From NCBI RefSeq assembly GCF_001513965.1, contig NZ_KQ948015.1, positions 84,734 to 148,733 of the forward strand: 64,000 bases of DNA, read 5' to 3'. Made by a program: the position numbers and the translations under genes. Below, one piece after another: positions 45,302 to 53,498 of the stretch (position 1 is its first letter; each line of letters starts with the position of its first letter). The notes under the pieces are model-generated. The model had not been told where the DNA came from. It made no database searches and worked only from the letters and a program-made list of their open reading frames with translations. The stretch comes from Streptomyces cellostaticus. Its GTDB lineage: Bacteria; Actinomycetota; Actinomycetes; Streptomycetales; Streptomycetaceae.

Positions 45302-46728
45302 GCCACGTCGCCGCGTACGGTCGTCCAGCGCAGGTCGGTGAAGGCCTCCAGGTTGGCCTCGCCGCCGAAGCGGGCGCCGGTCCCGGACGCGGCGACGCCG
45401 CCGAAGGGGGCCACCGCCTCGTCGTTCACCGTCTGGTCGTTGATGTGGACGATACCGGTCGGGATGCGTTCGGCGAGGTCCAGGCCGCGTGTGGTGTCCC
45501 GGGTGACGATGCCGAGGGAGAGGCCGTAGGCGCTGTCCGCCGCGAGCGCGGCCGCCTCGTCGGCGGTGGCGAAGGAGCGGACCGGGGCGACCGGGCCGAA
45601 GACCTCCTCGGTGTAGGCCGGGGTGCGGTCGTCGGCCCCGGCCAGCACGGTCGGCCGGTAGAAGAGATCCCGGTAGGTGCCGCCCGCGGCGAGTTTCGCG
45701 CCGCACGCGGTGCTGGTCTCCACCAGCCCGTGGACCTTGGCGAGTTGGCCCGCGTCGATGACCGGGCCCAGGTGCACCTGCTCGCGGTGCGGGTCGCCGA
45801 CGGCGAGCGAGTCGGCCTTGGCGGCGAGCCGTTCGACGTACTCCTCGTACAGGGAGGCGTGGACCAGGTGGCGGCCGGTCGTCATGCAGATCTGGCCCTG
45901 GTGGAAGAAGGATCCCCAGGCGGCCGTGGAGATCACCGCGTCCAGGTCGGCGTCCTCCAGCACGATCAGGGCCGAGTTTCCGCCGAGTTCGAGGTGGGCG
46001 CGCTTGAGGTGGCGGCCGGCCGCCTCGCCGACGGCGCGGCCGGCCGCGGTGGACCCGGTGAAGGAGATGACGGGGACGAGCGGGTCCTCGACCAGCGCCT
46101 GCCCGGCCTCGGCGGCGCCGGGCAGCACCTGGAGCAGGTCCTCGGGCAGGCCGGCCTCGGCGAGGACGGCGGCCAGGGCCAGTCCGCCGCAGACCGCGGT
46201 GCGCGGATCGGGCTTCAGGACGACCGCGTTGCCGAGCGCGAGGGCCGGCGCGACCGAGCGGATGGAGAGGATCAGCGGGGCGTTGAACGGCGCGATCACC
46301 CCGACCACGCCGACCGGGACCCGGCGGGTGTACGACAGCCGGGGCGCCTCGCTGGGCAGCACCTGTCCGGCGGGACGGGAGGCGAGGGCGGCGGCCTCGT
46401 AGCACTCCTGGGCGGCGACGTGCAGTTCGAAGTCCGCCTTGCCGGGGACGGACCCGGACTCGCGGACCAGCCAGGTGCTCAGTTCACCGGCGTGCTCGGT
46501 GAACAAGTCCCCTGCCCTGCGCAGCACTTGGGCCCGTACGAGGTGCGGTGCGCGGGCCCACGCCCGCTGGGCGGCGCGGGCGGCGCGCGCCGCCGGGGCG
46601 ATGTCCTCGGGTGCGGCGAGGGTGAGCATGCCGAGCGCCTCGCCGGTGGCGGGCTCGGTGACGGTGTACTCGGGGCCCGCCAGGGTGCGGGGCTGCCAAG
46701 ACATCGGGTTCGGGTCGAGCAGCGGCAT
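45286..46728 (-). CDS. NAD(P)-dependent aldehyde dehydrogenase (benzaldehyde dehydrogenase-like)
   Basis: 480 residues. Substrate-class blocks are GVVGVIAPFNAPLILSIRSV, the catalytic Glu in HLELGGNSALIVLED and the catalytic Cys in SFFHQGQICMTTGRH; the C-terminal VHINDQTVNDEAVAPFGGV is typical of aromatic or vanillin/benzaldehyde dehydrogenases. It oxidises an aldehyde to its acid in the cytoplasm. It lies downstream of a LacI-type gene on the same strand, with a 134-base gap. Confidence 0.92.
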   Translation of the reverse strand: MPLLDPNPMSWQPRTLAGPEYTVTEPATGEALGMLTLAAPEDIAPAARAARAAQRAWARAPHLVRAQVLRRAGDLFTEHAGELSTWLVRESGSVPGKADFELHVAAQECYEAAALASRPAGQVLPSEAPRLSYTRRVPVGVVGVIAPFNAPLILSIRSVAPALALGNAVVLKPDPRTAVCGGLALAAVLAEAGLPEDLLQVLPGAAEAGQALVEDPLVPVISFTGSTAAGRAVGEAAGRHLKRAHLELGGNSALIVLEDADLDAVISTAAWGSFFHQGQICMTTGRHLVHASLYEEYVERLAAKADSLAVGDPHREQVHLGPVIDAGQLAKVHGLVETSTACGAKLAAGGTYRDLFYRPTVLAGADDRTPAYTEEVFGPVAPVRSFATADEAAALAADSAYGLSLGIVTRDTTRGLDLAERIPTGIVHINDQTVNDEAVAPFGGVAASGTGARFGGEANLEAFTDLRWTTVRGDVAPYPF

Positions 46729-46862
46729 GTCGCTCTCCGATCGATCGCCGGGCGGTACGGCTCGGCGCGCGGGCCCGGTCCGGGGACGCGCCTATTTTGT
46801 TGAGCGCGAAACTACATCGCAGCCATGCCCTTCCGGAACCCTAACCGCCGCCGGAAGCCCGG

Positions 46863-47897
46863 TCAGCTGGAGTCGCGCTGGACGAGCGACGCGCCCAGCA
46901 CCTTGCGCACCTCGGGCTCCCCGCCGGGGTCGCGTACCGCGCGGTCGACCAGTTCCGCGAGATCACGGCCGGAGGGCAGCTCGATGTGGACGGTACTGAG
47001 CCGGGGCCGCAGCAGCCGCCCGAGCACCAGGTCGTCCGCGCCGACGACGGCCACCTCCTCGGGGATGCGCACACCCTCGTCCTGCAGGGCGCGCATCAGT
47101 AGCATCGCGTACTCGTCGTTGTAGGCGAACACCGCGTCGAGCCCCAACTCCCGCCAGCGGGCGGCGAGTTCGGCGGCGGCCTGCTCGGTGTACGCGAGCG
47201 GCAGCTCGGTCACGGCAGCCTCCGTACCACGCAGGGCCCGGCGCACACCCGCGAGCCGGGGCCGGGAGAACGCTTCCAGACCCGGCTCCTCGGGCACGAC
47301 CACGCCGATACGGCGCCGGCCGCGGGCCCGGAGATGGGCCGCGGCGCAGTGGCCGACGGCGCCGTGGTCCGTCAGCAGGGCGTGCGCGCCGTCGACGCGC
47401 TCGGGTCCGAGGGTCACCACGGCCCGGGCACCGGACCGCTTGAGGACCGCGACGCCCTGCGGGCCGAGCCCCGTGCCGGGCACCAGGACGGCGACGGGAC
47501 GCAACTCGGCCCAGGCGCGGGCGGCCTCGTCACCCTGGAGGCCGACCGCGCCGTACTGCACGACCGTGTAGTCGAGGCGGCCGAGGGCCGACTGGAGCTC
47601 GTCGAGGAAGCGGCTGTAGAGGGGGCCCACCGGGACCGCCGGGGCGGGCATCAGGACCATCCGGCTGTGTCCGGCGCGCAGGCTGCGGGCGGCCGCATGG
47701 GGCACGTACCCCAGTTCCCGCGCGGCTTCACGGACCCGGCGGCGGGTCGGCTCGCTGATCCGTACGGCGCTGGTGTTGTTGAGGACGTAGGAGACGGTCG
47801 CACGCGAGACGCCGGCCAGCCGGGCCACATCGGCACTCGTGGGCACGGAGCGCGCTGCGGGCGCAGCGGACGGGGGCGTGTTCGGTATCTGCACCAT
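46863..47897 (-). CDS. LacI-family transcriptional regulator
   Basis: 344 residues. DNA-binding helix-turn-helix and hinge: TSADVARLAGVSRATVSYVL, then TRRRVREAARELGYVPHAAA. The periplasmic-binding-like sensor domain follows (LLPAPA-like start, RIGVVVPEEPGLEAFSRPR, VFAYNDEYAMLLMRAL). It probably controls the aldehyde dehydrogenase downstream and/or the divergent TetR-monooxygenase unit. ATG 47897 is chosen; ATG 47909 is also in frame and neither has a clear ribosome site. Confidence 0.9.
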   Translation of the reverse strand: MVQIPNTPPSAAPAARSVPTSADVARLAGVSRATVSYVLNNTSAVRISEPTRRRVREAARELGYVPHAAARSLRAGHSRMVLMPAPAVPVGPLYSRFLDELQSALGRLDYTVVQYGAVGLQGDEAARAWAELRPVAVLVPGTGLGPQGVAVLKRSGARAVVTLGPERVDGAHALLTDHGAVGHCAAAHLRARGRRRIGVVVPEEPGLEAFSRPRLAGVRRALRGTEAAVTELPLAYTEQAAAELAARWRELGLDAVFAYNDEYAMLLMRALQDEGVRIPEEVAVVGADDLVLGRLLRPRLSTVHIELPSGRDLAELVDRAVRDPGGEPEVRKVLGASLVQRDSS

Positions 47898-47980
47898 GAC
47901 AGACCGCATCTTGACAGAGGGGCCGGAGCCGGAGGCGGGCGGGGGAACGTCGTTCATCGCTGAACCAAAATGACCGCTGG

Positions 47981-48022
47981 CGAACACGTTCGGAGCGAAC
48001 TTGTTCGCAACGAACATGTTCG
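47981..48022. promoter_or_regulatory. Three evenly spaced CGAAC-N2-GTTCG palindromes
   Basis: CGAACACGTTCG (47981-47992), CGAACTTGTTCG (47996-48007) and CGAACATGTTCG (48011-48022) have centres exactly 15 bases apart. They sit 14 bases before the TetR ATG and about 85 bases from the divergent LacI gene. They are a strong candidate for cooperative TetR binding. The repeats are also why the longer TetR frame reads as ARG/VAL/HIS noise before the true start. Confidence 0.8.
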
Positions 48023-48035
48023 TTACGGTCGGGGC

Positions 48036-48698
48036 ATGACAGCAACCCCCCGCTCCCGCCGCGAGCGTCCCGCCAAGCCCGCGCTCACCCGGGAGGGCAT
48101 CGTCGCGGCAGCGGTCGCGATCCTGCGGGCCGAAGGACTGCGGAAGGTGACCATGCGGCGGCTGGCCCAGGAGCTCGACACGGGCCCGGCCTCGCTGTAC
48201 GTCTACGTCCGCAACACCGACGAACTGCACGCGGCCGTCCTGGACGAGCTGCTCGGCACGGTCGGGCCCGCCCCCGCCCAGGGCACCTGGCGCGAGCGGC
48301 TGGAGCATGTGCTCACCGCCTACACCCGGATGCTCCTGGAGCATCCGAGCCTCGCCCGCTCCGCACTGACAGCCCGGCCCAGCGGCCCGCACTACCTGAA
48401 CCTGATCGAGACCCTGCTCGCCCTGCTCGACGAGGCCGGGGTGCCGCGCGAGCGGGCGGCCTGGGGCGTCGACCTGCTGCTCCAGCACGCCACCGCGACC
48501 GCCGCCGAACACGCCGGGGAGGAGTCCCCGGCCGACTGGCAGGCGCTGCACCACGCCCTGCACGAGGCGTCCGAGGACACCCACCCACACATCGCCGCGA
48601 CGGCCGGCGCCCTGCTGTCGGGCGCCCCCGAGACCCGGCTGGCCTGGGCCTTCCAGGCGCTGGTCAACGGCATCGAGCGGACCGCCGTACCCGACTGA
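48036..48698 (+). CDS. TetR-family regulator (TetR_C class)
   Basis: 220 residues. The helix-turn-helix spans ALTREGIVAAAVAILRAEGL and MRRLAQELDTGPASLYVYV, and the C-terminal ligand domain has LARSALTARPSGPHYLNLIE. ATG 48036 is chosen because the frame upstream (from 47970) translates the operator palindromes. It ends 21 bases before an FAD monooxygenase, so repressor and enzyme are one transcript, and three palindromes upstream suggest autoregulation. Confidence 0.9.
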   Translation: MTATPRSRRERPAKPALTREGIVAAAVAILRAEGLRKVTMRRLAQELDTGPASLYVYVRNTDELHAAVLDELLGTVGPAPAQGTWRERLEHVLTAYTRMLLEHPSLARSALTARPSGPHYLNLIETLLALLDEAGVPRERAAWGVDLLLQHATATAAEHAGEESPADWQALHHALHEASEDTHPHIAATAGALLSGAPETRLAWAFQALVNGIERTAVPD

Positions 48699-48719
48699 CA
48701 CCCTCTTCAGGAGGCCACC

Positions 48720-49874
48720 ATGACCACCCCCTCCACCGCCCTCCCCCACCACCCCGTCGCCGTCGTCGGCGGCGGGCTCGGCGGGCTGACACTCGCCCGG
48801 GTGCTGCACGTGCACGGCATCGAGGCCGCCGTGTTCGACCTGGACGCCTCGCCGGCCGCGCGGACCCAGGGCGGCATGCTCGACATCCACGACGACTCCG
48901 GCCAGGTGGCGCTGCGCGCGGCCGGGCTGCACGGGGAGTTCCTGGCCCGGGTCCACGCCGGCGGCCAGGCCCTGCGGATCCTCGGCCAGGACGGCGCCGT
49001 CCGCCTGGAGGAGGGCGACGACGGCACCGGCGGGCGCCCCGAGATCGACCGCGGCGAACTGCGGGACCTGCTGCTCGGCTCCCTGCCAAAGGGCACCGTC
49101 CGCTGGGGCGCGAAGGTGACCGGCGCACGCCCGCTCGGCGACGGCCGGCACGAGGTGACGCTCGCGGACGGCAGCGCCTTCACCACCGGCCCGCTGGTCG
49201 GCGCGGACGGGGCCTGGTCGCGCATCCGCCCCCTGCTCTCCTGCGCCGAGCCGGTCTACACCGGCGTGTCCTTCGTCGAGGCGGACCTGCGGCAGGCCGA
49301 CCGGCGCCACCTGGCGAGCGCCCGGCTGGTCGGCGGCGGAATGCTGTTCGCGCTCGGTGCGGGCCGGGGCTTCCTCGGGCACCGCGAGAGCGACGCAAGC
49401 CTGCACATCTACGTCGCCGTCGAGGCTTCGGAGGACTGGCTGGACGGCATCGACTTCGCCGACACCGAGGCGGCCAAGGCGGCCGTGCTCAAGGAGTTCG
49501 ACGGCTGGGACGAGAGCCTGAAGGCGCTGGTCACCGACGCGGACGGGGCGCTGGTGCCGCGGCGGATCCACGCCCTGCCGGTCGGGCACCGCTGGGACCG
49601 GGTCCCCGGCATCACGCTGCTCGGCGACGCCGCGCACCTGATGTCGCCGTTCGCGGGCGAGGGCGCCAACCTCGCGCTGCTCGACGGGGCCGAACTGGGC
49701 CTCGCGCTGGCCGCGCACCCCGGGGACACCGAAGCTGCGCTGGCCGCCTACGAGGAGGAGCTGTTCCCGCGCAGCGAGATGTCCGCGGCGGAGTCCGCCC
49801 GCAACGCCGCACTGCTGTTCCGCGCCGACGCACCGCAGGGACTGCTCGACATGTTCGCCGCCGACCACGGCTGA
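48720..49874 (+). CDS. FAD-dependent monooxygenase (TetX/aromatic hydroxylase type)
   Basis: 384 residues of the PHBH-fold class A flavoprotein monooxygenases. FAD motifs: VAVVGGGLGGLTLARVLHV, the DG-type GRPEIDRGELRDLLL and LLGDAAHLMSPFAGEGANLA. It hydroxylates an aromatic or polyketide substrate using NADPH and oxygen; tetracycline-inactivating TetX enzymes share this form, but the substrate here is unknown. ATG 48720 follows AGGAGG. It is co-transcribed with the TetR upstream and would be induced by that repressor's ligand. Confidence 0.9.
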   Translation: MTTPSTALPHHPVAVVGGGLGGLTLARVLHVHGIEAAVFDLDASPAARTQGGMLDIHDDSGQVALRAAGLHGEFLARVHAGGQALRILGQDGAVRLEEGDDGTGGRPEIDRGELRDLLLGSLPKGTVRWGAKVTGARPLGDGRHEVTLADGSAFTTGPLVGADGAWSRIRPLLSCAEPVYTGVSFVEADLRQADRRHLASARLVGGGMLFALGAGRGFLGHRESDASLHIYVAVEASEDWLDGIDFADTEAAKAAVLKEFDGWDESLKALVTDADGALVPRRIHALPVGHRWDRVPGITLLGDAAHLMSPFAGEGANLALLDGAELGLALAAHPGDTEAALAAYEEELFPRSEMSAAESARNAALLFRADAPQGLLDMFAADHG

Positions 49875-49881
49875 AGAGGCA

Positions 49882-50544
49882 TCAGCCGGAAGGCTCCGTG
49901 CACGTCACCCGCGCCACGAGGTCGTGCCAGCCGGCCTCCAGCCGCGCCATGGGCATCCCGCACTGCCGGGTCAGATGGTTGATCAGGGCGGGGTCGAGAT
50001 AGGCCATCAGCGTCTGGGAGAGGAGTTCGCAGTCGGCTGTCGGCACGATCTGCCGCAGCAGCATCGCGACGTGCGTGCGCAGCGCCTGGACCGAGGGGTG
50101 GGAGAACCGGCGGGTCGGCTCCGGCTGGGCGGCCAGCTGCAGATCCAGCTGCTCGGCCGAGCGGTACAGCACCGCCACACCGAAGGCGCGCAGCCGCTCC
50201 AGGGGCGGCGCCCCGGGCCCCAGCGGCGGAGGTCCGCCGAGGAAGTCGGCCTGCAGCTGTCGCGCCGAGTGGTCGAGCAGTGCCGTCAGCAGCCCGGTGC
50301 GATCGCCGAAGCGGCGGAACACCGTCCCCTTGCCCACCTGGGCCGCCGCGGCCACCGCCTCCATCGTCACCGCCGCCACTCCGCGCTCCGCGATCAGCCG
50401 GGCGGCGGCCTCCAGCAGCCGGGCCCGGTTGCGGGCCGCGTCGGCGCGCAGGCAGGGCTCGTCGGGGCCCTCCTCGACCTGGAGCAACTGAGGTGCGTCG
50501 ACGGGCTCCTGAGGCTTCGGGAAGGGCGGCAGGGCGCTGGACAT
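49882..50544 (-). CDS. TetR-family regulator
   Basis: About 220 residues. The helix-turn-helix is NRARLLEAAARLIAERGVAA and MEAVAAAAQVGKGTVFRRFG, of the type that regulates reductases and efflux in actinobacteria. ATG 50544 is a plausible start; ATG 50571 is in frame, and neither has a strong ribosome site. It is divergent from an FMN reductase with two palindromes between, and convergent with the monooxygenase, eight bases away. Confidence 0.9.
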   Translation of the reverse strand: MSSALPPFPKPQEPVDAPQLLQVEEGPDEPCLRADAARNRARLLEAAARLIAERGVAAVTMEAVAAAAQVGKGTVFRRFGDRTGLLTALLDHSARQLQADFLGGPPPLGPGAPPLERLRAFGVAVLYRSAEQLDLQLAAQPEPTRRFSHPSVQALRTHVAMLLRQIVPTADCELLSQTLMAYLDPALINHLTRQCGMPMARLEAGWHDLVARVTCTEPSG

Positions 50545-50575
50545 GAAGACAGCGTAAAGCATGGGGAACAAAACT

Positions 50576-50624
50576 GGACCGCGGTCCGGTTAGCCTGATA
50601 CAAACTTAAACGGACCTCGGTCCG
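50576..50624. promoter_or_regulatory. Two GGACC/GGTCC palindromes between tetR and the FMN reductase
   Basis: GGACCGCGGTCC at 50576-50587 and CGGACCTCGGTCCG at 50611-50624 share GGACC-N2-GGTCC and have centres 36 bases apart. They lie in the divergent promoter region, where one TetR dimer could cover each promoter. The AT-rich stretch between them (ATACAAACTTAAA) may hold a -10 element. Confidence 0.75.
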
Positions 50625-50662
50625 GATCGTAACAGCGATGTTTCAGCCCCTTGGAGTACGCC

Positions 50663-51226
50663 ATGTCTGTTCGCATCCTCGCGCTCGTCGGCAGCCTTCG
50701 CGCCGGTTCGCACAACCGCCAGCTCGCCGAGGCGGCCGTGAAGCTCGCGCCCGAGGGCGCCGAGGTCGTGCTCCACGAGGGCCTGGCCGAGGTCCCCTTC
50801 TACAACGAGGACATCGACGTCGAGGGCAACGTCCCGGCCGCGGCCGCCAAGCTGCGTGAGGCCGCCCAGGGCGCCGACGCGTTCCTCCTCTTCTCCCCCG
50901 AGTACAACGGCACCATCCCGGCCGTCCTGAAGAACGCCATCGACTGGCTGTCCCGCCCGTACGGCGCCGGCGCCTTCGGCGGCAAGCCCGTCGCGGTGAT
51001 CGGCACCGCCTTCGGCCAGTACGGCGGCGTGTGGGCGCAGGACGACACCCGCAAGGCCGTGGGCATCGCCGGCGGCAAGGTGATCGAGGACATCAAGCTG
51101 TCCATCCCCGGCTCCGTGACCCGCTTCGCCGAGACCCACCCGGTCGACGACACCGAGGTCGCCGCGCAGCTGACCGAGGTCGTCGCCCGTCTGCACGGCA
51201 ACGTGGGCGAGACCGCGGCCGCCTGA
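50663..51226 (+). CDS. NADPH-dependent FMN reductase
   Basis: 187 residues of the flavodoxin-like FMN_red family. FMN phosphate loop GSLRAGSHNRQLAEAA, isoalloxazine-side SPEYNGTIPAVLKNAIDWLS and the GGVWAQ/GTAFGQYGG region are present. It reduces FMN, quinones or similar acceptors, often under stress. ATG 50663 follows TTGGAG. Divergent from the TetR gene and followed by a strong terminator. Confidence 0.92.
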   Translation: MSVRILALVGSLRAGSHNRQLAEAAVKLAPEGAEVVLHEGLAEVPFYNEDIDVEGNVPAAAAKLREAAQGADAFLLFSPEYNGTIPAVLKNAIDWLSRPYGAGAFGGKPVAVIGTAFGQYGGVWAQDDTRKAVGIAGGKVIEDIKLSIPGSVTRFAETHPVDDTEVAAQLTEVVARLHGNVGETAAA

Positions 51227-51241
51227 GCCGTATGCACCAGG

Positions 51242-51269
51242 AAGGGGCCGGAGTCCGCTCCGGCCCCTT
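51242..51269 (+). terminator. Hairpin terminator after the FMN reductase
   Basis: A perfect 12-bp stem AAGGGGCCGGAG/CTCCGGCCCCTT closes on the loop TCCG, 16 bases after the stop. Confidence 0.88.
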
Positions 51270-51301
51270 TGCGCAGTCCCGGACTGTGTACGTGACCCCG
51301 G

Positions 51302-51500
51302 TCACCGCATGGGGGCCTCGGCGCCGCGTCCGGAGCGCGCCCGAAGTGAAGCGAACGCGAGCTGCTCGCCCAGCGGGCTGCGCCGGTGGAGCGCGTGCCG
51401 TCCGTCCCGCACGCGGGTCACCAGGCCCGTGGCGCAGCACCAGCAGGTCCTGGGAGACGACGCTCGGAGTCACGCCGAGGCGGTGAGCGCGGAGGCGCCA
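51302..51500 (-). pseudogene. C-terminal part of an ArsR-family regulator, frameshifted
   Basis: On the minus strand the recognition helix RLGVTPSVVSQDLLVLR is followed, after a one-base shift near 51425, by GLVTRVRDGRHALHRRSPLG and EQLAFASLRARSGRGAEAP to the stop at 51302. The N-terminus is lost. ArsR plus a divergent MFS exporter is a common pair, and the MFS relic next to it fits. Confidence 0.65.
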
Positions 51501-51627
51501 GGGGCGGGTTCCGGTTCCCACAGGGGCACCGCGCCCCCGCCCGGACAGGCGAACATCGGCCGCTCGTCGGCGCTGACCGGGGGTGCCGGCCGGTGCGCCC
51601 CGGGCTCGTTCGGCCGCGCCTTTGGGC

Positions 51628-51951
51628 TCGTCGCGCTCGTGACGGCACGCTCCTGCTGGATGTGGGCATGCAGTCCGGCACGGTGGCCAACCGGGTCCGG
51701 ATCCACTCCTTCGGCGCGGACGGCCACAACCGTCTCGACAGCGTCTCCATGACGTGCGCCTACCTGGGGACCCGGCTGGGCACGCGGACCTACGGGCGGT
51801 TCGGCCGGGCTGGGGTGTGCGCCCCGATCGTCGCCCTGTTCACCGCGCCGAGCCTGCTGCGGCACCTGGGTGTGCGGCCCGCCCCGGCCCGGGAACCCGC
51901 CGTCCGGCGGACAGGTTCCGCCGCCTGTCGGCCTCCGGGCGGCGCGGGGTA
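51628..51951 (+). pseudogene. C-terminal fragment of an MFS exporter
   Basis: About 95 codons read TLLLDVGMQSGTVANRVRIH, then LDSVSMTCAYLGTRLGTRTY and GVCAPIVALFTAPSLLRHLG, matching the last helices of a major facilitator permease. The first two thirds are absent and the sequence upstream changes frame. With the ArsR relic it forms a decayed regulator-exporter pair. The C-terminal tail is Pro/Arg-rich. Confidence 0.65.
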
Positions 51952-52035
51952 GGCAGACGATGGCCGTCACGCGGGCCGCAGGACGAGCGGCACGCACGCA
52001 CCGCATGAGTGACATGCGTCAGGTGAGGAGAAGCC

Positions 52036-53016
52036 ATGTCCCCGACCCCGCCCCCTCCCCCCTTCGATCCGGAGCTCGCCGCCTCCCTGGAGCTGATCAA
52101 GGACATGATCTCGCCCGGCCTCTCCATGGACGAGATCCCCGCCGCCCGGCAGGGCGCGGGCATCGAGCTGCTCGGCCGGCTCGACCTCAGCATGGGCGGT
52201 GCCTTCGCAGTGGAGGACCGTACGGTGCCGGGCCCGCAGGGCGCCCCGGACGTCTCCCTCCTGATCTGCCGCCCCGCGTCCGCCGATCCCGCCGAACCGC
52301 TGCCGGTGATCTACCACGTCCACGGCGGCGGCATGGTCCTCGGCGACAACCGGGCCGGCGTGGACGGCCCGCTGGCCTGGGCGTACGAGCTGGGCGCGGT
52401 CGTCGTGTCGGTCGAGTACCGTCTGGCGCCCGAACACCCGCACCCGGCACCGATCGACGACGTGTACGCGGGTCTCCTGTGGACCGTCCGGCACGCGAAG
52501 GAGATCGGCGGCGACCCGGACCGGATCGTCCTCGCCGGTGCCAGCGCCGGCGGCGGCCTGACCGCCGCGCTCGCCCTCCTGCTGCGCGACCGCCAGGGCC
52601 CGCCGGTCATCGGCCAGCTCCTGATGTGCCCGATGCTGGACGACCGCAACGACACCGTCTCCAGCCACCAGATGGCGGGCCTCGGCGTCTGGGACCGCAC
52701 CGCCAACGAGACCGGCTGGACGGCGCTGCTCGGGGAGCACCGTGGCGGCCCCGACGTCTCCCCCTACGCCGCCCCCGCCCGCGCGAGCGACCTGTCCGGC
52801 CTGCCCCCGGCCTTCCTGGACGTGGGCTCCGCCGAGACCTTCCGGGACGAGGTCGTCGCCTACGCCTCCCGCATCTGGCAGTCCGGCGGCATCGCCGAAC
52901 TCCACGTCTGGCCCGGCGGCTTCCACGGCTTCGACGGCTTCGCCCCACAGGCACCCCTGTCCCAGGCGGCCCGGGCGGCCCAACTGGACTGGCTGCGGAG
53001 GCTGTTGGCCCGGTGA
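52036..53016 (+). CDS. Alpha/beta-hydrolase esterase of the HSL family
   Basis: 326 residues. Oxyanion-hole motif HVHGGGMV, nucleophile elbow GASAGGGLTAAL, catalytic Asp near LPPAFLDVGSAETFRDE and His in GGFHGFDGF. It hydrolyses small carboxylic esters; the short-chain preference is typical of the family. There is no signal peptide, so it is cytoplasmic. GAGGAGAA precedes ATG 52036. The next gene converges, three bases away. Confidence 0.92.
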   Translation: MSPTPPPPPFDPELAASLELIKDMISPGLSMDEIPAARQGAGIELLGRLDLSMGGAFAVEDRTVPGPQGAPDVSLLICRPASADPAEPLPVIYHVHGGGMVLGDNRAGVDGPLAWAYELGAVVVSVEYRLAPEHPHPAPIDDVYAGLLWTVRHAKEIGGDPDRIVLAGASAGGGLTAALALLLRDRQGPPVIGQLLMCPMLDDRNDTVSSHQMAGLGVWDRTANETGWTALLGEHRGGPDVSPYAAPARASDLSGLPPAFLDVGSAETFRDEVVAYASRIWQSGGIAELHVWPGGFHGFDGFAPQAPLSQAARAAQLDWLRRLLAR

Positions 53017-53019
53017 GGG

Positions 53020-53478
53020 TCAGCCCCCGTTCTCCGCCGCTTTCTTGATCGCCTCCCGGATGCGGGCGTACGTGCCACAGCGGCAGATGTTCTCGATGGT
53101 GTCGATGTCGCTGTCCGTGGGGTGAGGGGTGCGCTTCAGGAGGGCGGCGGCCGCCATGATCTGGCCCGGCTGGCAGAAGCCGCACTGGGCCACGTCGCAG
53201 TCGAGCCAGGCCTGTTGGACGGGGTGGAGGGTGTCGCCGTCGGCGAGGCCCTCGATGGTGGTGACCGTGCGGTTCGCGCAGTCGGCGAGCGGGACCGTGC
53301 AGGGCTGGATCTCGGCGCCGTCGAGGTGGCTGGTGCAGGCGCGGCAGACGCCCACGCCACAGCCGTACTTGGGGCCGGTGACGCCGAGCAGATCGCGCAG
53401 GACCCACAGCAGGGGCATGTCGGCGGGGGCCTCCACGGTCACCGGTCTGCCGTTGAGGGTGAAGGAGTACGAGCGCAT
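53020..53478 (-). CDS. [2Fe-2S] subunit of a molybdenum hydroxylase
   Basis: 152 residues, the small subunit of an isoquinoline/aldehyde/xanthine-type hydroxylase. The first cluster is bound by GCGVGVCRACTSHLDG with a further Cys downstream, the second by CGFCQPGQIMAAAALL and CRCGTYARI. It takes electrons from the molybdenum subunit, whose gene lies 20 bases upstream on the same strand. No FAD subunit is present, as in the two-subunit IorAB type. Confidence 0.93.
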   Translation of the reverse strand: MRSYSFTLNGRPVTVEAPADMPLLWVLRDLLGVTGPKYGCGVGVCRACTSHLDGAEIQPCTVPLADCANRTVTTIEGLADGDTLHPVQQAWLDCDVAQCGFCQPGQIMAAAALLKRTPHPTDSDIDTIENICRCGTYARIREAIKKAAENGG

Positions 53479-53498
53479 GGGTGCCTTCGGGTCGTGGG

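Noticed and set aside
46863..49868. A 1001-codon minus-strand frame
   Set aside because: It is LacI at the end only; the rest lies opposite the TetR and monooxygenase genes and has no protein character.
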